This document shows, in pieces, positions 8,140-16,073 of a stretch of 64,000 nucleotides of DNA. The stretch lies in NCBI GenBank assembly GCA_021108215.1, contig JAIORK010000028.1:1-64000 (forward strand). Direction: 5' to 3'. The DNA is from a bacterium. GTDB lineage: Bacteria; Oederibacteriota; JAAXVQ01; JAUVAV01. The notes beneath the pieces are model-generated. The model worked only from the letters and a program-made list of their open reading frames with translations. It made no database searches and had not been told where the DNA came from. The stretch's first letter is position 1; every line of letters starts with the position of its first letter. The position numbers and the translations under genes were made by a program.

Positions 8140-8169
8140 ATTATTACAATTCCGCAGTTTGTTTCTCAA
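8140..8169 (-). promoter_or_regulatory. Predicted sigma-70-type promoter for the cheY-cheC-cheD operon
   Basis: On the minus strand TTGAGA (8164-8169) and AATAAT (8140-8145) are separated by 18 bases, about 90 bases upstream of the cheY start. The -35 element lies inside a perfect 10-bp inverted repeat (8155-8177), so the repeat may be an operator. Confidence 0.45.
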
Positions 8170-8245
8170 ACAAACTGTCCCCGGCTTAACATGCTTTACA
8201 CTAATAATGCTATCCCGCTCATGTCATGCAGTTAAAGCCGGGGAA
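8155..8245. repeat. Nested inverted repeats in the PII-cheY gap
   Basis: CAGTTTGTTT-CTC-AAACAAACTG (8155-8177) is a perfect hairpin. Directly after it CCCCGGCTTAAC (8178-8189) pairs with GTTAAAGCCGGGG (8231-8243) with one bulged base. An 11-base direct repeat AACATGCTTTA occurs at 8188 and 8266. The gap also holds the dispersed TTGTCCGGCGAATG motif (8085-8105, inverted). No gene is seen in 8052-8312. Confidence 0.6.
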
Positions 8246-8312
8246 TTCACGGTTAACATATTAAAAACATGCTTTATTTTTCCTGCATTTTCCCCCGCCC
8301 GGCACGGCGTTG

Positions 8313-8651
8313 CTATAACGCCGATTCTCCCCGCTCGCCGGTGCGAATACGAACAGTTTCCTCAACCGGAAGAACAAATAATTTCCCATCTCCCAAGCGT
8401 CCGGTCTTGGCTGTCGAAATAATTATTTTTAAAATCTTTTCCAGCAATGCTTCTTCAATAACTATTTCTAACACAATTCGGGGTTGAAATTCAACCAAGT
8501 AATTCCTACTCACTTTATGTGTCAACTGCGATCCATGAATACCATAACCCTTGGCCTCATAAACCGTCATCCCTTGCACCCCTTCCTGCAAGAGTGCGTC
8601 CTTCAATAATTCGAGCTTCGTGACCGGGATAATACATTTAATCAGTTTCAT
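8313..8651 (-). CDS. PII-family signal transduction protein with a diverged T-loop
   Basis: A 112-residue GlnB/GlnK homologue; PII trimers sense ATP/ADP and 2-oxoglutarate and bind target proteins. The C-terminal signature TGRLGDGKLFVLPVEE and RIRTGERG is intact. Aligned without gaps to E. coli GlnB, Tyr51, the uridylylation site, is retained, but Gln39 (metal/2-oxoglutarate ligand) is His, Lys58 is Arg and the T-loop sequence is otherwise unlike GlnB. An AGGAG lies 6 bases before the ATG, and the gene follows a TPR gene by 21 bases, inside the chemotaxis cluster. No amtB or glnA is nearby, so a role in nitrogen assimilation is not supported by context; signalling with the TPR/Che proteins is an inference. 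Confidence 0.85.
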   Translation of the reverse strand: MKLIKCIIPVTKLELLKDALLQEGVQGMTVYEAKGYGIHGSQLTHKVSRNYLVEFQPRIVLEIVIEEALLEKILKIIISTAKTGRLGDGKLFVLPVEETVRIRTGERGESAL

Positions 8652-8672
8652 GCATCGCTCCTGTCATTGTGT

Positions 8673-10895
8673 TCAGCGTATCAGCCGGCGGTTCTTGGTT
8701 CCCGGCGAATAACGGAACTGATCCAACCAGTCTTGTGTGCTGCGCATCTTCTCGGTGGCCCGCATCGCCGCCTCTGTGTTTGGCGCCAGCTGGATAAAAC
8801 GGTCCCAGGCGGCAATCGCCTCGTCCCACCAGTTGCGCAGGCTGTAAATTTTCCCCAGCCGATCATGGACCTCAATATGTTTTGGATTGAGTTCCAAGGT
8901 CCGGCAGTATTCCACCTCAGCCTCATCCAGCCATTTTTTTTGCAAATAAACCTCTCCCAAATAATAATGTGCATCCGGATAGTCGGGGTTTAATGAAACG
9001 GCGCGCAAGAGAACCTCCAACGCCTCGTCGGAACGGTCGAGTTTTTTATAAATCAATCCCAGATTGGTACAAGCCTCGACATACCGCGGATTGATTTTCA
9101 ATGCTTTTTGGTACTCGTCTATTGACTCTTCAAAACGATCCGTGTTGCGATAGACATTGGCCAAGTCATAATGAGCCGCTGCATTGTTCGGATTGGCGCG
9201 AATATCCGCCTGCAGCTTTTCAATCGCTTCATTAAAAATATCTTTCTTCTTAGCCGCCGCCACCAGATTTTTTTTCGCGGTGTCATATTCCGGATCTATT
9301 TCCAAGGCATGATTAAACTCCTCGATCGCCCGATCATAGACACCTTTTTGGTAATAAATAACACCCAGATTATTAAATGCTTTGGCGTACTGTGAATTAA
9401 TGGCGATCGCCTTGCGGTACGCCTCCAACGCATCGTCAAAATTCCCAATGCTTTTATACGCCATCCCCAGAGAATTGTGGGCGATCGCATTTTCCGCATC
9501 AATCGCCAATGCTTTTTGATACTCAATAATCGCTTCTTCAAAACGGCCCTTGTCCGCCAAAGCCAGTCCAAGATAAATATTCGCCTCACTGTCTTGCGAG
9601 TAAGCCGGCGAAAGCTCGATGGCCCGCCGAAATTCCCGGACCGCACCATCATAATTATTATGTCGATAATAATAAATACCCAGTTGATAATGCGCATCCG
9701 CATAATGAGGATTTTTTTCAATCGACCGTTCAATTTCCGTAATCGCCTCCTCGATTTTACCCTGCTTATAGTAGACGATTCCCAGTTCATAATGACATCG
9801 CACATTTTCCGGGTCATACTCGAATGCTTTTTGAAACTGATCCACCGCCTCCGGAAAATGCCCCTGATTCCGGTATAAAATCCCCGCATTGATATAGGCT
9901 TCCGTATACTGAATATCCAATTCAATGGCATGATGAAATTGTTTAAGTGCCTCGGGCAGCATTTTAAGTTCAAAATAAACTTCACCCAGGCTATTACAAA
10001 GCCCGGCATCCGCCGGGCTCACGGTCAGCGCCTTTTCATATTGCTGGATGGCTTCATTATACAATCCTTTGAGGCGATAAGCCTTGGCCAATTCTTTATA
10101 CGCGGCCGACGGATCCCCTTCTTGCGCTGCGGTTGCAGCCTGTGAGGAATCGCCCCACCCTGAACCGCCCGCTTCACCTGCCTTGTAGTAATCAATCGCC
10201 AAATTGGTGGAGGCTTGCGCATACCCCGGATTAATCTCAACTGCCCGGGAAAATTCCCGTTCCGCTTCCTGGTTCATACCCTTATCCCCGTAGGCGAACC
10301 CCAAATTGTAATGCGCTACTGCAAATTCCGGATTAATTTCAACGCAGGTTTTAAATTCCTGGATCGCCTGATCATACGAACCTTTATTATAATACACCTC
10401 TCCCAACGTATTGTGCAGATCTGCAAAATGCGGTGCTTTGTCGATTGCGCCTTTTAAAAGGTCCAGTGCATCATCAAATCGCCCCAGACTTTTATAGACC
10501 GAACCAAGAGAATTAATGGCAAAAAGATGTGAGGGTGTAATTTCGATTGCTCTTTGATATTCCGAAATGGCCTCTTCATACCGTCCGGTATAGCGGAAAG
10601 CATTTCCCAAATTGTAATGCGCGTCAGCATCATTGGGATACATTTCAATGGCTCGTTGGTATGCCCCGATCGCCCGGTCATAAATACCCGTATTTTTATT
10701 GACTGCCTGAAGATTTTCCATGGCCTGGGTTAAATTATGATCAATCTCCAACGCTCTTTTAAATTCCTTGATGGCTTCTACATACATGCCTTTGGAATAA
10801 TAAAACACACCGAGGTTGTTGTGCGCCGAGGCGTCATTTTGATCAATGCCGTACTCGAATTCCCGGATGCTTTGCATATCCTCGGTTCCGCTCAT
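8673..10895 (-). CDS. Large tetratricopeptide-repeat scaffold protein
   Basis: A 740-residue protein made almost entirely of about 20 TPR units with the 34-residue pattern (for example AHYNLGNAFRYTGRYEEAI and ALEIDPEYDTAKKN). No signal peptide or membrane helix is visible, so it is probably cytoplasmic and acts as a protein-binding superhelix. A low-complexity break lies near residues 240-260 (GEAGGSGWGDSS). The ATG overlaps the upstream CheW-fusion stop (ATGA) with GGGGAG upstream, so the two are translationally coupled. Together with the TPR protein at 11530-12708 it flanks the CheW fusion, which suggests a scaffold for a chemosensory complex (inference). The partner is unknown. Confidence 0.9.
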   Translation of the reverse strand: MSGTEDMQSIREFEYGIDQNDASAHNNLGVFYYSKGMYVEAIKEFKRALEIDHNLTQAMENLQAVNKNTGIYDRAIGAYQRAIEMYPNDADAHYNLGNAFRYTGRYEEAISEYQRAIEITPSHLFAINSLGSVYKSLGRFDDALDLLKGAIDKAPHFADLHNTLGEVYYNKGSYDQAIQEFKTCVEINPEFAVAHYNLGFAYGDKGMNQEAEREFSRAVEINPGYAQASTNLAIDYYKAGEAGGSGWGDSSQAATAAQEGDPSAAYKELAKAYRLKGLYNEAIQQYEKALTVSPADAGLCNSLGEVYFELKMLPEALKQFHHAIELDIQYTEAYINAGILYRNQGHFPEAVDQFQKAFEYDPENVRCHYELGIVYYKQGKIEEAITEIERSIEKNPHYADAHYQLGIYYYRHNNYDGAVREFRRAIELSPAYSQDSEANIYLGLALADKGRFEEAIIEYQKALAIDAENAIAHNSLGMAYKSIGNFDDALEAYRKAIAINSQYAKAFNNLGVIYYQKGVYDRAIEEFNHALEIDPEYDTAKKNLVAAAKKKDIFNEAIEKLQADIRANPNNAAAHYDLANVYRNTDRFEESIDEYQKALKINPRYVEACTNLGLIYKKLDRSDEALEVLLRAVSLNPDYPDAHYYLGEVYLQKKWLDEAEVEYCRTLELNPKHIEVHDRLGKIYSLRNWWDEAIAAWDRFIQLAPNTEAAMRATEKMRSTQDWLDQFRYSPGTKNRRLIR

Positions 10896-11533
10896 TGAAG
10901 CTCCCCTGCATCCGGCAAAACATCATGGGCCTGCACGTTTTCTAAAATATTTTCCAGATGCAATACTGTTATGAGACGATCATTGTACTTGCCGACACCG
11001 TAAATATATCTGGCATCCAACCCGCGCAATACCGCCGGCGAACTCTCAATCCGGTCCATGGGCAGCTGCACCACCGCCTCGACTTCGTCAACCAACAAAC
11101 CAAAAATTTGTGACGCACACTCCACCACAATAATCCGTGACTCGTCGCTAAGTGTCTGTGATGCCTGTTGGAGTTTGGCTGCCAGATTCATGATCGGTAC
11201 GACAATACCGCGATACTTAATCAGCCCTTCAATAAAGGGCGGCATTTTGGGCAATTGATTAATTTCCTGATGACGAATTATTTCACGGACAAAGAGCGCC
11301 TCAAAAGCAAAGTCCTCTCTGGCCAACCGGAAGGTAACCACCAAAAGCCCTTGGAGCGCATTTAAAACATCATGTTCATTCACATAACCGAGACGAACCA
11401 GCGTTTTTCCCAACGGCTCGGCCGAACGCTGCTGTTCACCCAGCGCTTTTTGCAGTTGATCCCGTTGTAAGCGCCCGCTTTGCACCAACAATTCGCCCAA
11501 AGATTTTTCCTGCTGCTTTTGGATAAAACTCAT
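10892..11533 (-). CDS. MshEN (GspE-N-like)-CheW fusion protein
   Basis: A 213-residue two-domain protein. Residues about 8-65 match the MshEN/GspE N-terminal pattern (LGELLVQSGRLQRDQL, LGKTLVRLGYVNEHDV), a fold that in secretion and pilus ATPases can bind cyclic di-GMP. Residues about 68-205 form a CheW domain (FRLAREDFAFEALFVREII, PPFIEGLIKYRGIVVPIMNL, VDEVEAVVQLP). It is thus a coupling protein with a possible nucleotide-sensing head. The long c-di-GMP-binding consensus is not clearly complete, so ligand binding is unproven. Its ATG overlaps the upstream TPR stop and its stop overlaps the downstream TPR gene, so the three are tightly coupled. Confidence 0.85.
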   Translation of the reverse strand: MSFIQKQQEKSLGELLVQSGRLQRDQLQKALGEQQRSAEPLGKTLVRLGYVNEHDVLNALQGLLVVTFRLAREDFAFEALFVREIIRHQEINQLPKMPPFIEGLIKYRGIVVPIMNLAAKLQQASQTLSDESRIIVVECASQIFGLLVDEVEAVVQLPMDRIESSPAVLRGLDARYIYGVGKYNDRLITVLHLENILENVQAHDVLPDAGELQ

Positions 11534-12708
11534 GTCCCCGTACCCTTCATAAATTTTATGTTATTCCGCAAAATCTCATTCTGCGGATCAAGCTCCAAGG
11601 ACTTTTCCCAGACCTTAAGTGCCTTTTCCTTCTCCAGCTTTTTATAAAAAATATTGCCGAGTTTGAGATACGCTTCAGCATTATGCGGTTCCAATTCCAG
11701 GACATCTTTGAATGCCGCCTGGGCACGATCAAAATCCGAAGTCCGGTAAAGAAAATTGGCCATCCCGACATGAATACTCGTATCCTTGGGTGACAACTTA
11801 CGGGCCTGCTCATACTCCTTGAGGGCCTCACCTTGATTATCCTGTTGATCATAGATAAAGGCCAGCATTTTATGCAAATTGGCATCATCCGGATTAATCT
11901 CCAAAACCTGCTTGTAGGCTGCCACCGCTTCTTCCCGTTTTCCCAGTTTGGCATAAATCTGCCCCAGCAGCGTAAACGCCTCAATATTTTTCGGATTCAC
12001 CTTGAGCGCGCGCTGGACAAACATAATCGCCTCTTCGGATTGTCCCAGCCGAACAAGAATCGTTCCAAGATTTTGCAGACTGATGACATCATCCGGATTA
12101 ATTTCCAATGCTTTCCGGCAGGCTGCTTCCGCTTCCGCAAATTGTCCCATTTTGGATTTCAACCCGGCGATAATATTGTGAACACCGGCGTGTTTGGGAT
12201 TAATTTTCAGCGCCGATTCATATTCCTCCACACCCTCGGCATATTTACCCTGGCTCTCATAAATATAGCCGAGCTTAAAATGAACTTCGGAAAGATTAGG
12301 ATTGATTTTCAAGGCCGACACATACTCGCTGCTCGCCTCGGTCAAAATACCCTGTTTATAATATACGTCTCCCAGATTATTATGAATCCCCGAATCATCG
12401 GCATTAATCTCCAGGGCTTGCCGATATTCACGAATCGCCTCATCCAGCTTGCCCGTATTGGAATAGATCAACCCCAGTTTGCAATGCGCATTGATGTGTT
12501 TGGAATTTGCTTTCAGGACGCGGTTGTATTCCTCCACCGCCTCATCATACTTCCCGATATTGGAATACAGCACCCCGAGCTGAAAATGAACTTCCGGGGC
12601 TTCAGGATTAAGTTCCAGTGCTTTGCTGAATTCGCGTATGGCATCTTGATAACGCCGTGTCAAAGAAAAAGCCACGCCTAAATTAATATGGTCTTGAATT
12701 TTATCCAA
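11530..12708 (-). CDS. Tetratricopeptide-repeat protein
   Basis: A 392-residue TPR protein with about 11 repeats (EVHFQLGVLYSNIGKYDEAV, AYLKLGNIFYKKLEKEKAL). No export signal. The start is TTG at 12708, supported by AGGAGG 10 bases upstream and a TPR helix beginning at once. It sits between cheR and the MshEN-CheW gene and overlaps the latter by 4 bases. CheR proteins in some non-flagellar chemosensory systems carry or use TPR domains for interaction; here the TPR unit is a separate gene beside cheR. Confidence 0.9.
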   Translation of the reverse strand: MDKIQDHINLGVAFSLTRRYQDAIREFSKALELNPEAPEVHFQLGVLYSNIGKYDEAVEEYNRVLKANSKHINAHCKLGLIYSNTGKLDEAIREYRQALEINADDSGIHNNLGDVYYKQGILTEASSEYVSALKINPNLSEVHFKLGYIYESQGKYAEGVEEYESALKINPKHAGVHNIIAGLKSKMGQFAEAEAACRKALEINPDDVISLQNLGTILVRLGQSEEAIMFVQRALKVNPKNIEAFTLLGQIYAKLGKREEAVAAYKQVLEINPDDANLHKMLAFIYDQQDNQGEALKEYEQARKLSPKDTSIHVGMANFLYRTSDFDRAQAAFKDVLELEPHNAEAYLKLGNIFYKKLEKEKALKVWEKSLELDPQNEILRNNIKFMKGTGT

Positions 12709-12728
12709 TGAAAAATTGCCTCCTACGC

Positions 12729-13541
12729 TTATTCCGTATCCGGCCCGGCTTCCTTTTTCTGATAAATCCGCTCCCGAATATCCCGGATATGATACAGCCG
12801 GCGCATATCTCCCAAAAGTGTTTCCGTTTTTCCCAATACTAAAAAACCATTGGGACGAAGCAATTCGTGAAAACTCTTGAAAAGTTTTTCCTGCAGCCCG
12901 GCGACAAAATAAATCAAAACATTACGGCATACAATCAAATCAAATCGTCCAACCGGCATCGAGCCCGTTAGATCATGCTGCCTAAACTGTACATGTTCCG
13001 CAATCGATCGATTGATCTTCCATGTCATTTCTGTTTTTTCAAAATACTTCTTCCGTAAAAAAACCGGAACATTTTTGATTGTCTCATCACGATACTCTCC
13101 CTGCCGGGCCCGTGCCAAAACCGTGGGATCAATATCTGTGGCCAAAATCTCCCAAATGCCGGAGGCGGGCAAACCTTCTTTCAATCTAATGGCCAATGAA
13201 TAGGGTTCTTCCCCATTGGCGCAACCGGCACTCCATATGCGGATATTTCTTTGCTTTCCAATCTCCGGGATGATGATCCGCTTGATCTGATCATAAACCA
13301 CAGTGTCACGAAAAAAATTAGATACATTAATTGTCAACCGGTCCAAAAGCCGGCCATATTCTTCTGAATCATTCTCCAGCAGCTGCCGGTATTTCACATA
13401 ACTATCAAGTTTCGTCGCCCGCATACGGACAGCTAATCGCCTTTTTAAATAATTAACCTTATACTGCTGACAATCAAGACCCACCTGTTTTAAAATCAGC
13501 TGGCAGAGTTCTTGAAATTGGTTTTCAGTCTGAAACGTCAT
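12729..13541 (-). CDS. cheR: CheR chemoreceptor glutamate methyltransferase
   Basis: A 270-residue S-adenosylmethionine-dependent methyltransferase that methylates receptor glutamates. The N-terminal helical domain contains NYLKRRLAVRMRA; the catalytic domain contains NVSNFFRD, the SAM-binding WSAGCANGEEPYS, ATDID and the conserved CRNVLIYF. The length fits CheR without C-terminal extras. It overlaps the upstream exported-protein gene by 4 bases and is followed after 20 bases by a TPR gene. With cheB it completes an adaptation pair, though no receptor is encoded in this window. Confidence 0.95.
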   Translation of the reverse strand: MTFQTENQFQELCQLILKQVGLDCQQYKVNYLKRRLAVRMRATKLDSYVKYRQLLENDSEEYGRLLDRLTINVSNFFRDTVVYDQIKRIIIPEIGKQRNIRIWSAGCANGEEPYSLAIRLKEGLPASGIWEILATDIDPTVLARARQGEYRDETIKNVPVFLRKKYFEKTEMTWKINRSIAEHVQFRQHDLTGSMPVGRFDLIVCRNVLIYFVAGLQEKLFKSFHELLRPNGFLVLGKTETLLGDMRRLYHIRDIRERIYQKKEAGPDTE

Positions 13542-14041
13542 TTTTTTGTCCCAAGATAAACTATATCTCCTTGATGAATAATATCACGAGCAGCAATCAC
13601 ACGTCCAATGCTTATTTTATCATGGTTTTCTATGATCTTCACCCAACCCACTTCTTCATACCACTCTAGAATACATTGCCCCGCTTTGGGAAGACGCTTT
13701 TTCATATATTTATATATAATATATTTTGCATTTTTTTGCATGTTTTTTGTAGGAAAATTTGTTAAAAATATTGTATCTCCTGTCGTGATTATCAAACGAT
13801 CCTCCTTACTATCTAATAACGCTGTACAACACTTCTTCATTAGTTCTGCTGAAATGTAATACCGGCTTGGTCGAGACGGATTGCCAATCTCAGATGGTTG
13901 GGAATCTTTTTTGAATTCATCAGCAGTTTCACCCGCAACCGGTGTCACCAGCGCCAAGGCTGCTTGCACCGGCAGCAACATAATCGCTAAAAAAACCCAT
14001 AGTAACCTGTATTTGCTTTTTTTTATTACTTGCCGCATCAT
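13538..14041 (-). CDS. Exported protein of unknown function leading the chemotaxis cluster
   Basis: A 167-residue protein with an N-terminal signal peptide: basic MRQVIKKSKYR, a hydrophobic LLWVFLAIMLLPVQAALA core, then TPVAGE. The start is taken at one of two adjacent ATGs (14044/14041) behind AAGGGGTGA; an ATG at 14083 is also in frame but lacks a ribosome site. The mature part has no family I can name. The C-terminal IAARDIIHQGDIVYLG and the earlier GDTIFL resemble the GD-rich turns of LysM-linked periplasmic proteins, but this is weak. It overlaps cheR by 4 bases, so it is probably co-expressed with the cluster and may be its periplasmic component. Confidence 0.75.
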   Translation of the reverse strand: MMRQVIKKSKYRLLWVFLAIMLLPVQAALALVTPVAGETADEFKKDSQPSEIGNPSRPSRYYISAELMKKCCTALLDSKEDRLIITTGDTIFLTNFPTKNMQKNAKYIIYKYMKKRLPKAGQCILEWYEEVGWVKIIENHDKISIGRVIAARDIIHQGDIVYLGTKK

Positions 14042-14183
14042 GTCACCCCTTATCCTCATTATAAACCATGCAAACCGCCACACGGCCTATTCATAGGAAC
14101 GGAAAAAAAAACAGGTTATAAACCAAAATGATACATTTTTACCATGATTAAATGCATAGCAGGATCAGTCGTTAAACTCTATT

Positions 14184-14529
14184 TAGTCGATCCTGAAGAC
14201 TATTGAAAAAACAGTAAAAAGGGCATGTTATAATTTGCACAATTACGTAAAAAAGCAAGGATTTCCTGCAAAGTGCGACCGTTCTAAGGGCAAAGCAGAC
14301 CTGTGCGTATTGTTGAACGAATACGCTGCCGGGGTATGGCCTGACAGGCTTATTCAGCATCCGGCGGCTCATTGCAGGCTGTTATTTTTATGTCCCCGTA
14401 ATATTATATGGCCCCTTTGCAGCAAAACAGAGAAACAATGCGCACAGATCCGGCCTGTGTGATGATATAAAACCACGGAATGACCTGGTCAAAAAATCAT
14501 TTTCCGGTTAACTTTTTCAGGATCGACTA
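14184..14529. mobile_element. Non-coding element with terminal inverted repeats (copy A)
   Basis: The ends TAGTCGATCCTGAA (14184-14197) and the complement of TTCAGGATCGACTA (14516-14529) form a perfect 14-bp terminal inverted repeat around 346 bases with no credible gene. An element with nearly the same termini lies at 48994-49290. The two also share the internal words GACCTGTGCGTATT and TACGCTGCC. This fits a non-autonomous, MITE-like family. No clear target duplication is seen. The rest of the 14042-14586 interval shows only a possible TATAAT (14058-14063, minus strand) just before the exported-protein gene. Confidence 0.6.
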
Positions 14530-14586
14530 TTTATGCGTGAATAAATGAAGAAAACAAAAGATGGGACACTGTAAAAAATCAGCAAA

Positions 14587-15456
14587 TTATTTTTCAGGTA
14601 AAATTGCCGATACAATCCGGGGTATTTTCTGCCAATCAGGCAGGATTTGAATGCACTTGAATCCGTGGGCCAGAAACATATCGCCAACCGCAGCGCTCTG
14701 ACCAATTCCTATTTCACAAACACACAACCCACCTTGACAAAGCAATTGCCGGGCTGTGCCAACCACTTTCTCAATCATCCTAAGTCCGTCCACGCCGCCA
14801 TGCAGTGCCATCCTGGGCTCATGGCGCACTTCTGCCTGAAGTTGCTTCATGTGTCCGGTCATGATATAGGGTGGATTCGCTGTTACCAAAGAAATTTTAC
14901 TGTACTGTTTTTTGGGAATCGCTGTGGTCATATCCCCTAGAAAAAAATAAATATTTTTTTGTTGCATCTTTTTTTTATTGATTCGTGCCCAGGCAAGCGC
15001 ACGCTTAGATTTATCCACAGCCAAAATCGTTGCCTGCGGATATTCAAGCCCCAACGCCAACGCTATATTCCCCGAACCGGTGCACAAGTCCGTTAGGATA
15101 CTATTTTGCCGCTTAGGGATAAATCGCTGTTTAACAACTTCGAGTAAAAGTTCGGTTTCCGGCCTGGGAATTAAAACACCCTTTCCTACGGAAAGCGTCA
15201 TTCCCCAAAAATCTTCAGACCCCAAAATATATTGGAGCGGCACATGACGGCATCGCGCTTGCAGAACCTTTTTAAGTCTTATGACTTGCTTACCGGCGAG
15301 TCTTTTTTCCGGTAACGTCAACAACGCCGCTTTGGAAATCCCGATTGATTGGCATACCAAATCCCGGCTGGTACGCTGCGGTGCCTCAATCCCTGCTTTT
15401 AGCAAGACTTGTTCAATCCGCTGTTGCCAATCACCAATAGTTGTTTTTCCTGTCAT
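14587..15456 (-). CDS. prmC: Release factor glutamine N5-methyltransferase
   Basis: A 289-residue PrmC/HemK enzyme that methylates the Gln of the GGQ motif in peptide release factors. It has the N-terminal helical substrate domain, LIPRPETELL, the SAM loop DLCTGSGNIALALG, AVDKSKRAL and the catalytic NPPYI. prfA, which encodes a substrate, lies upstream on the same strand, but a plus-strand DUF1284 gene occupies the gap, so the usual tight prfA-prmC coupling is lost. Length is close to the usual 280. The region downstream is the element at 14184-14529. Confidence 0.93.
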   Translation of the reverse strand: MTGKTTIGDWQQRIEQVLLKAGIEAPQRTSRDLVCQSIGISKAALLTLPEKRLAGKQVIRLKKVLQARCRHVPLQYILGSEDFWGMTLSVGKGVLIPRPETELLLEVVKQRFIPKRQNSILTDLCTGSGNIALALGLEYPQATILAVDKSKRALAWARINKKKMQQKNIYFFLGDMTTAIPKKQYSKISLVTANPPYIMTGHMKQLQAEVRHEPRMALHGGVDGLRMIEKVVGTARQLLCQGGLCVCEIGIGQSAAVGDMFLAHGFKCIQILPDWQKIPRIVSAILPEK

Positions 15457-15614
15457 GTCCCAAACCTTATTTCAGTTGACTTTAAATGATTCATAATTTA
15501 ACATAGCTTCAGTAACATTTTAAAATTAATACTTTTATACGCTTCTCGTTTTTATCACTATCCAAATTCACTACCAAACCAAATAAAGCGGGAAAAATAC
15601 ACTTGGATGGTTTT

Positions 15615-16043
15615 ATGACTTTAATTTTACGCCCACATCACATTCTGTGCAGCCTGGGATTCAATGGATACGGCTATTCCCCTGAATTCATTGCTGAAAT
15701 CGCGCGTATTACAAAAATCATCAAATCCGGACGTGTAAAAACAGTTATTATCCGGCCCGGCTTTGACAATGTTTGCCAAAGCTGTCCACACCATGAGTAT
15801 GAATGCTCCCCTGAAACACTTGGTCCGCGAGGGCGTCATGCCGCAGAGCTCGACCGGCGTACTCTGCGGGCTTTAAAACTTAAACCGGGACATCCCTATC
15901 CGCTGCCGGAAATCAATGAACGCATCGCCAATTTATCAGAAAAAAACTTCCAGGAAATCTGTTTAGGCTGTGAATGGCAAATATTAGGCATCTGTCGCGA
16001 AAGCTTCCTGGCACTAAAATCACGGTTAAAAAACCCATCCTAA
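15615..16043 (+). CDS. DUF1284 cysteine-rich protein
   Basis: A 142-residue protein of the DUF1284 family. It opens with TLILRPHHILCSLGF and has Cys pairs in CQSCPHHEYEC and ICLGCEWQILGIC, which suggest an iron-sulfur cluster or metal centre. The function of the family is not established. The start at 15615 fits the family N-terminus and has GGATGG just upstream; an ATG four codons earlier is possible. It is the only plus-strand gene in a long minus-strand block, lies between prmC and prfA, and converges on prfA with 30 bases between stops. Confidence 0.85.
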   Translation: MTLILRPHHILCSLGFNGYGYSPEFIAEIARITKIIKSGRVKTVIIRPGFDNVCQSCPHHEYECSPETLGPRGRHAAELDRRTLRALKLKPGHPYPLPEINERIANLSEKNFQEICLGCEWQILGICRESFLALKSRLKNPS

Positions 16044-16073
16044 AAACATACCCGTGCGACACAATCCAGCGTC

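Noticed and set aside
14184-14529. Structured RNA gene such as tmRNA, 6S, RNase P or SRP RNA
   Set aside because: None of the conserved core motifs of these RNAs is visible, and the termini match a second copy at 48994-49290, which fits a mobile element better.
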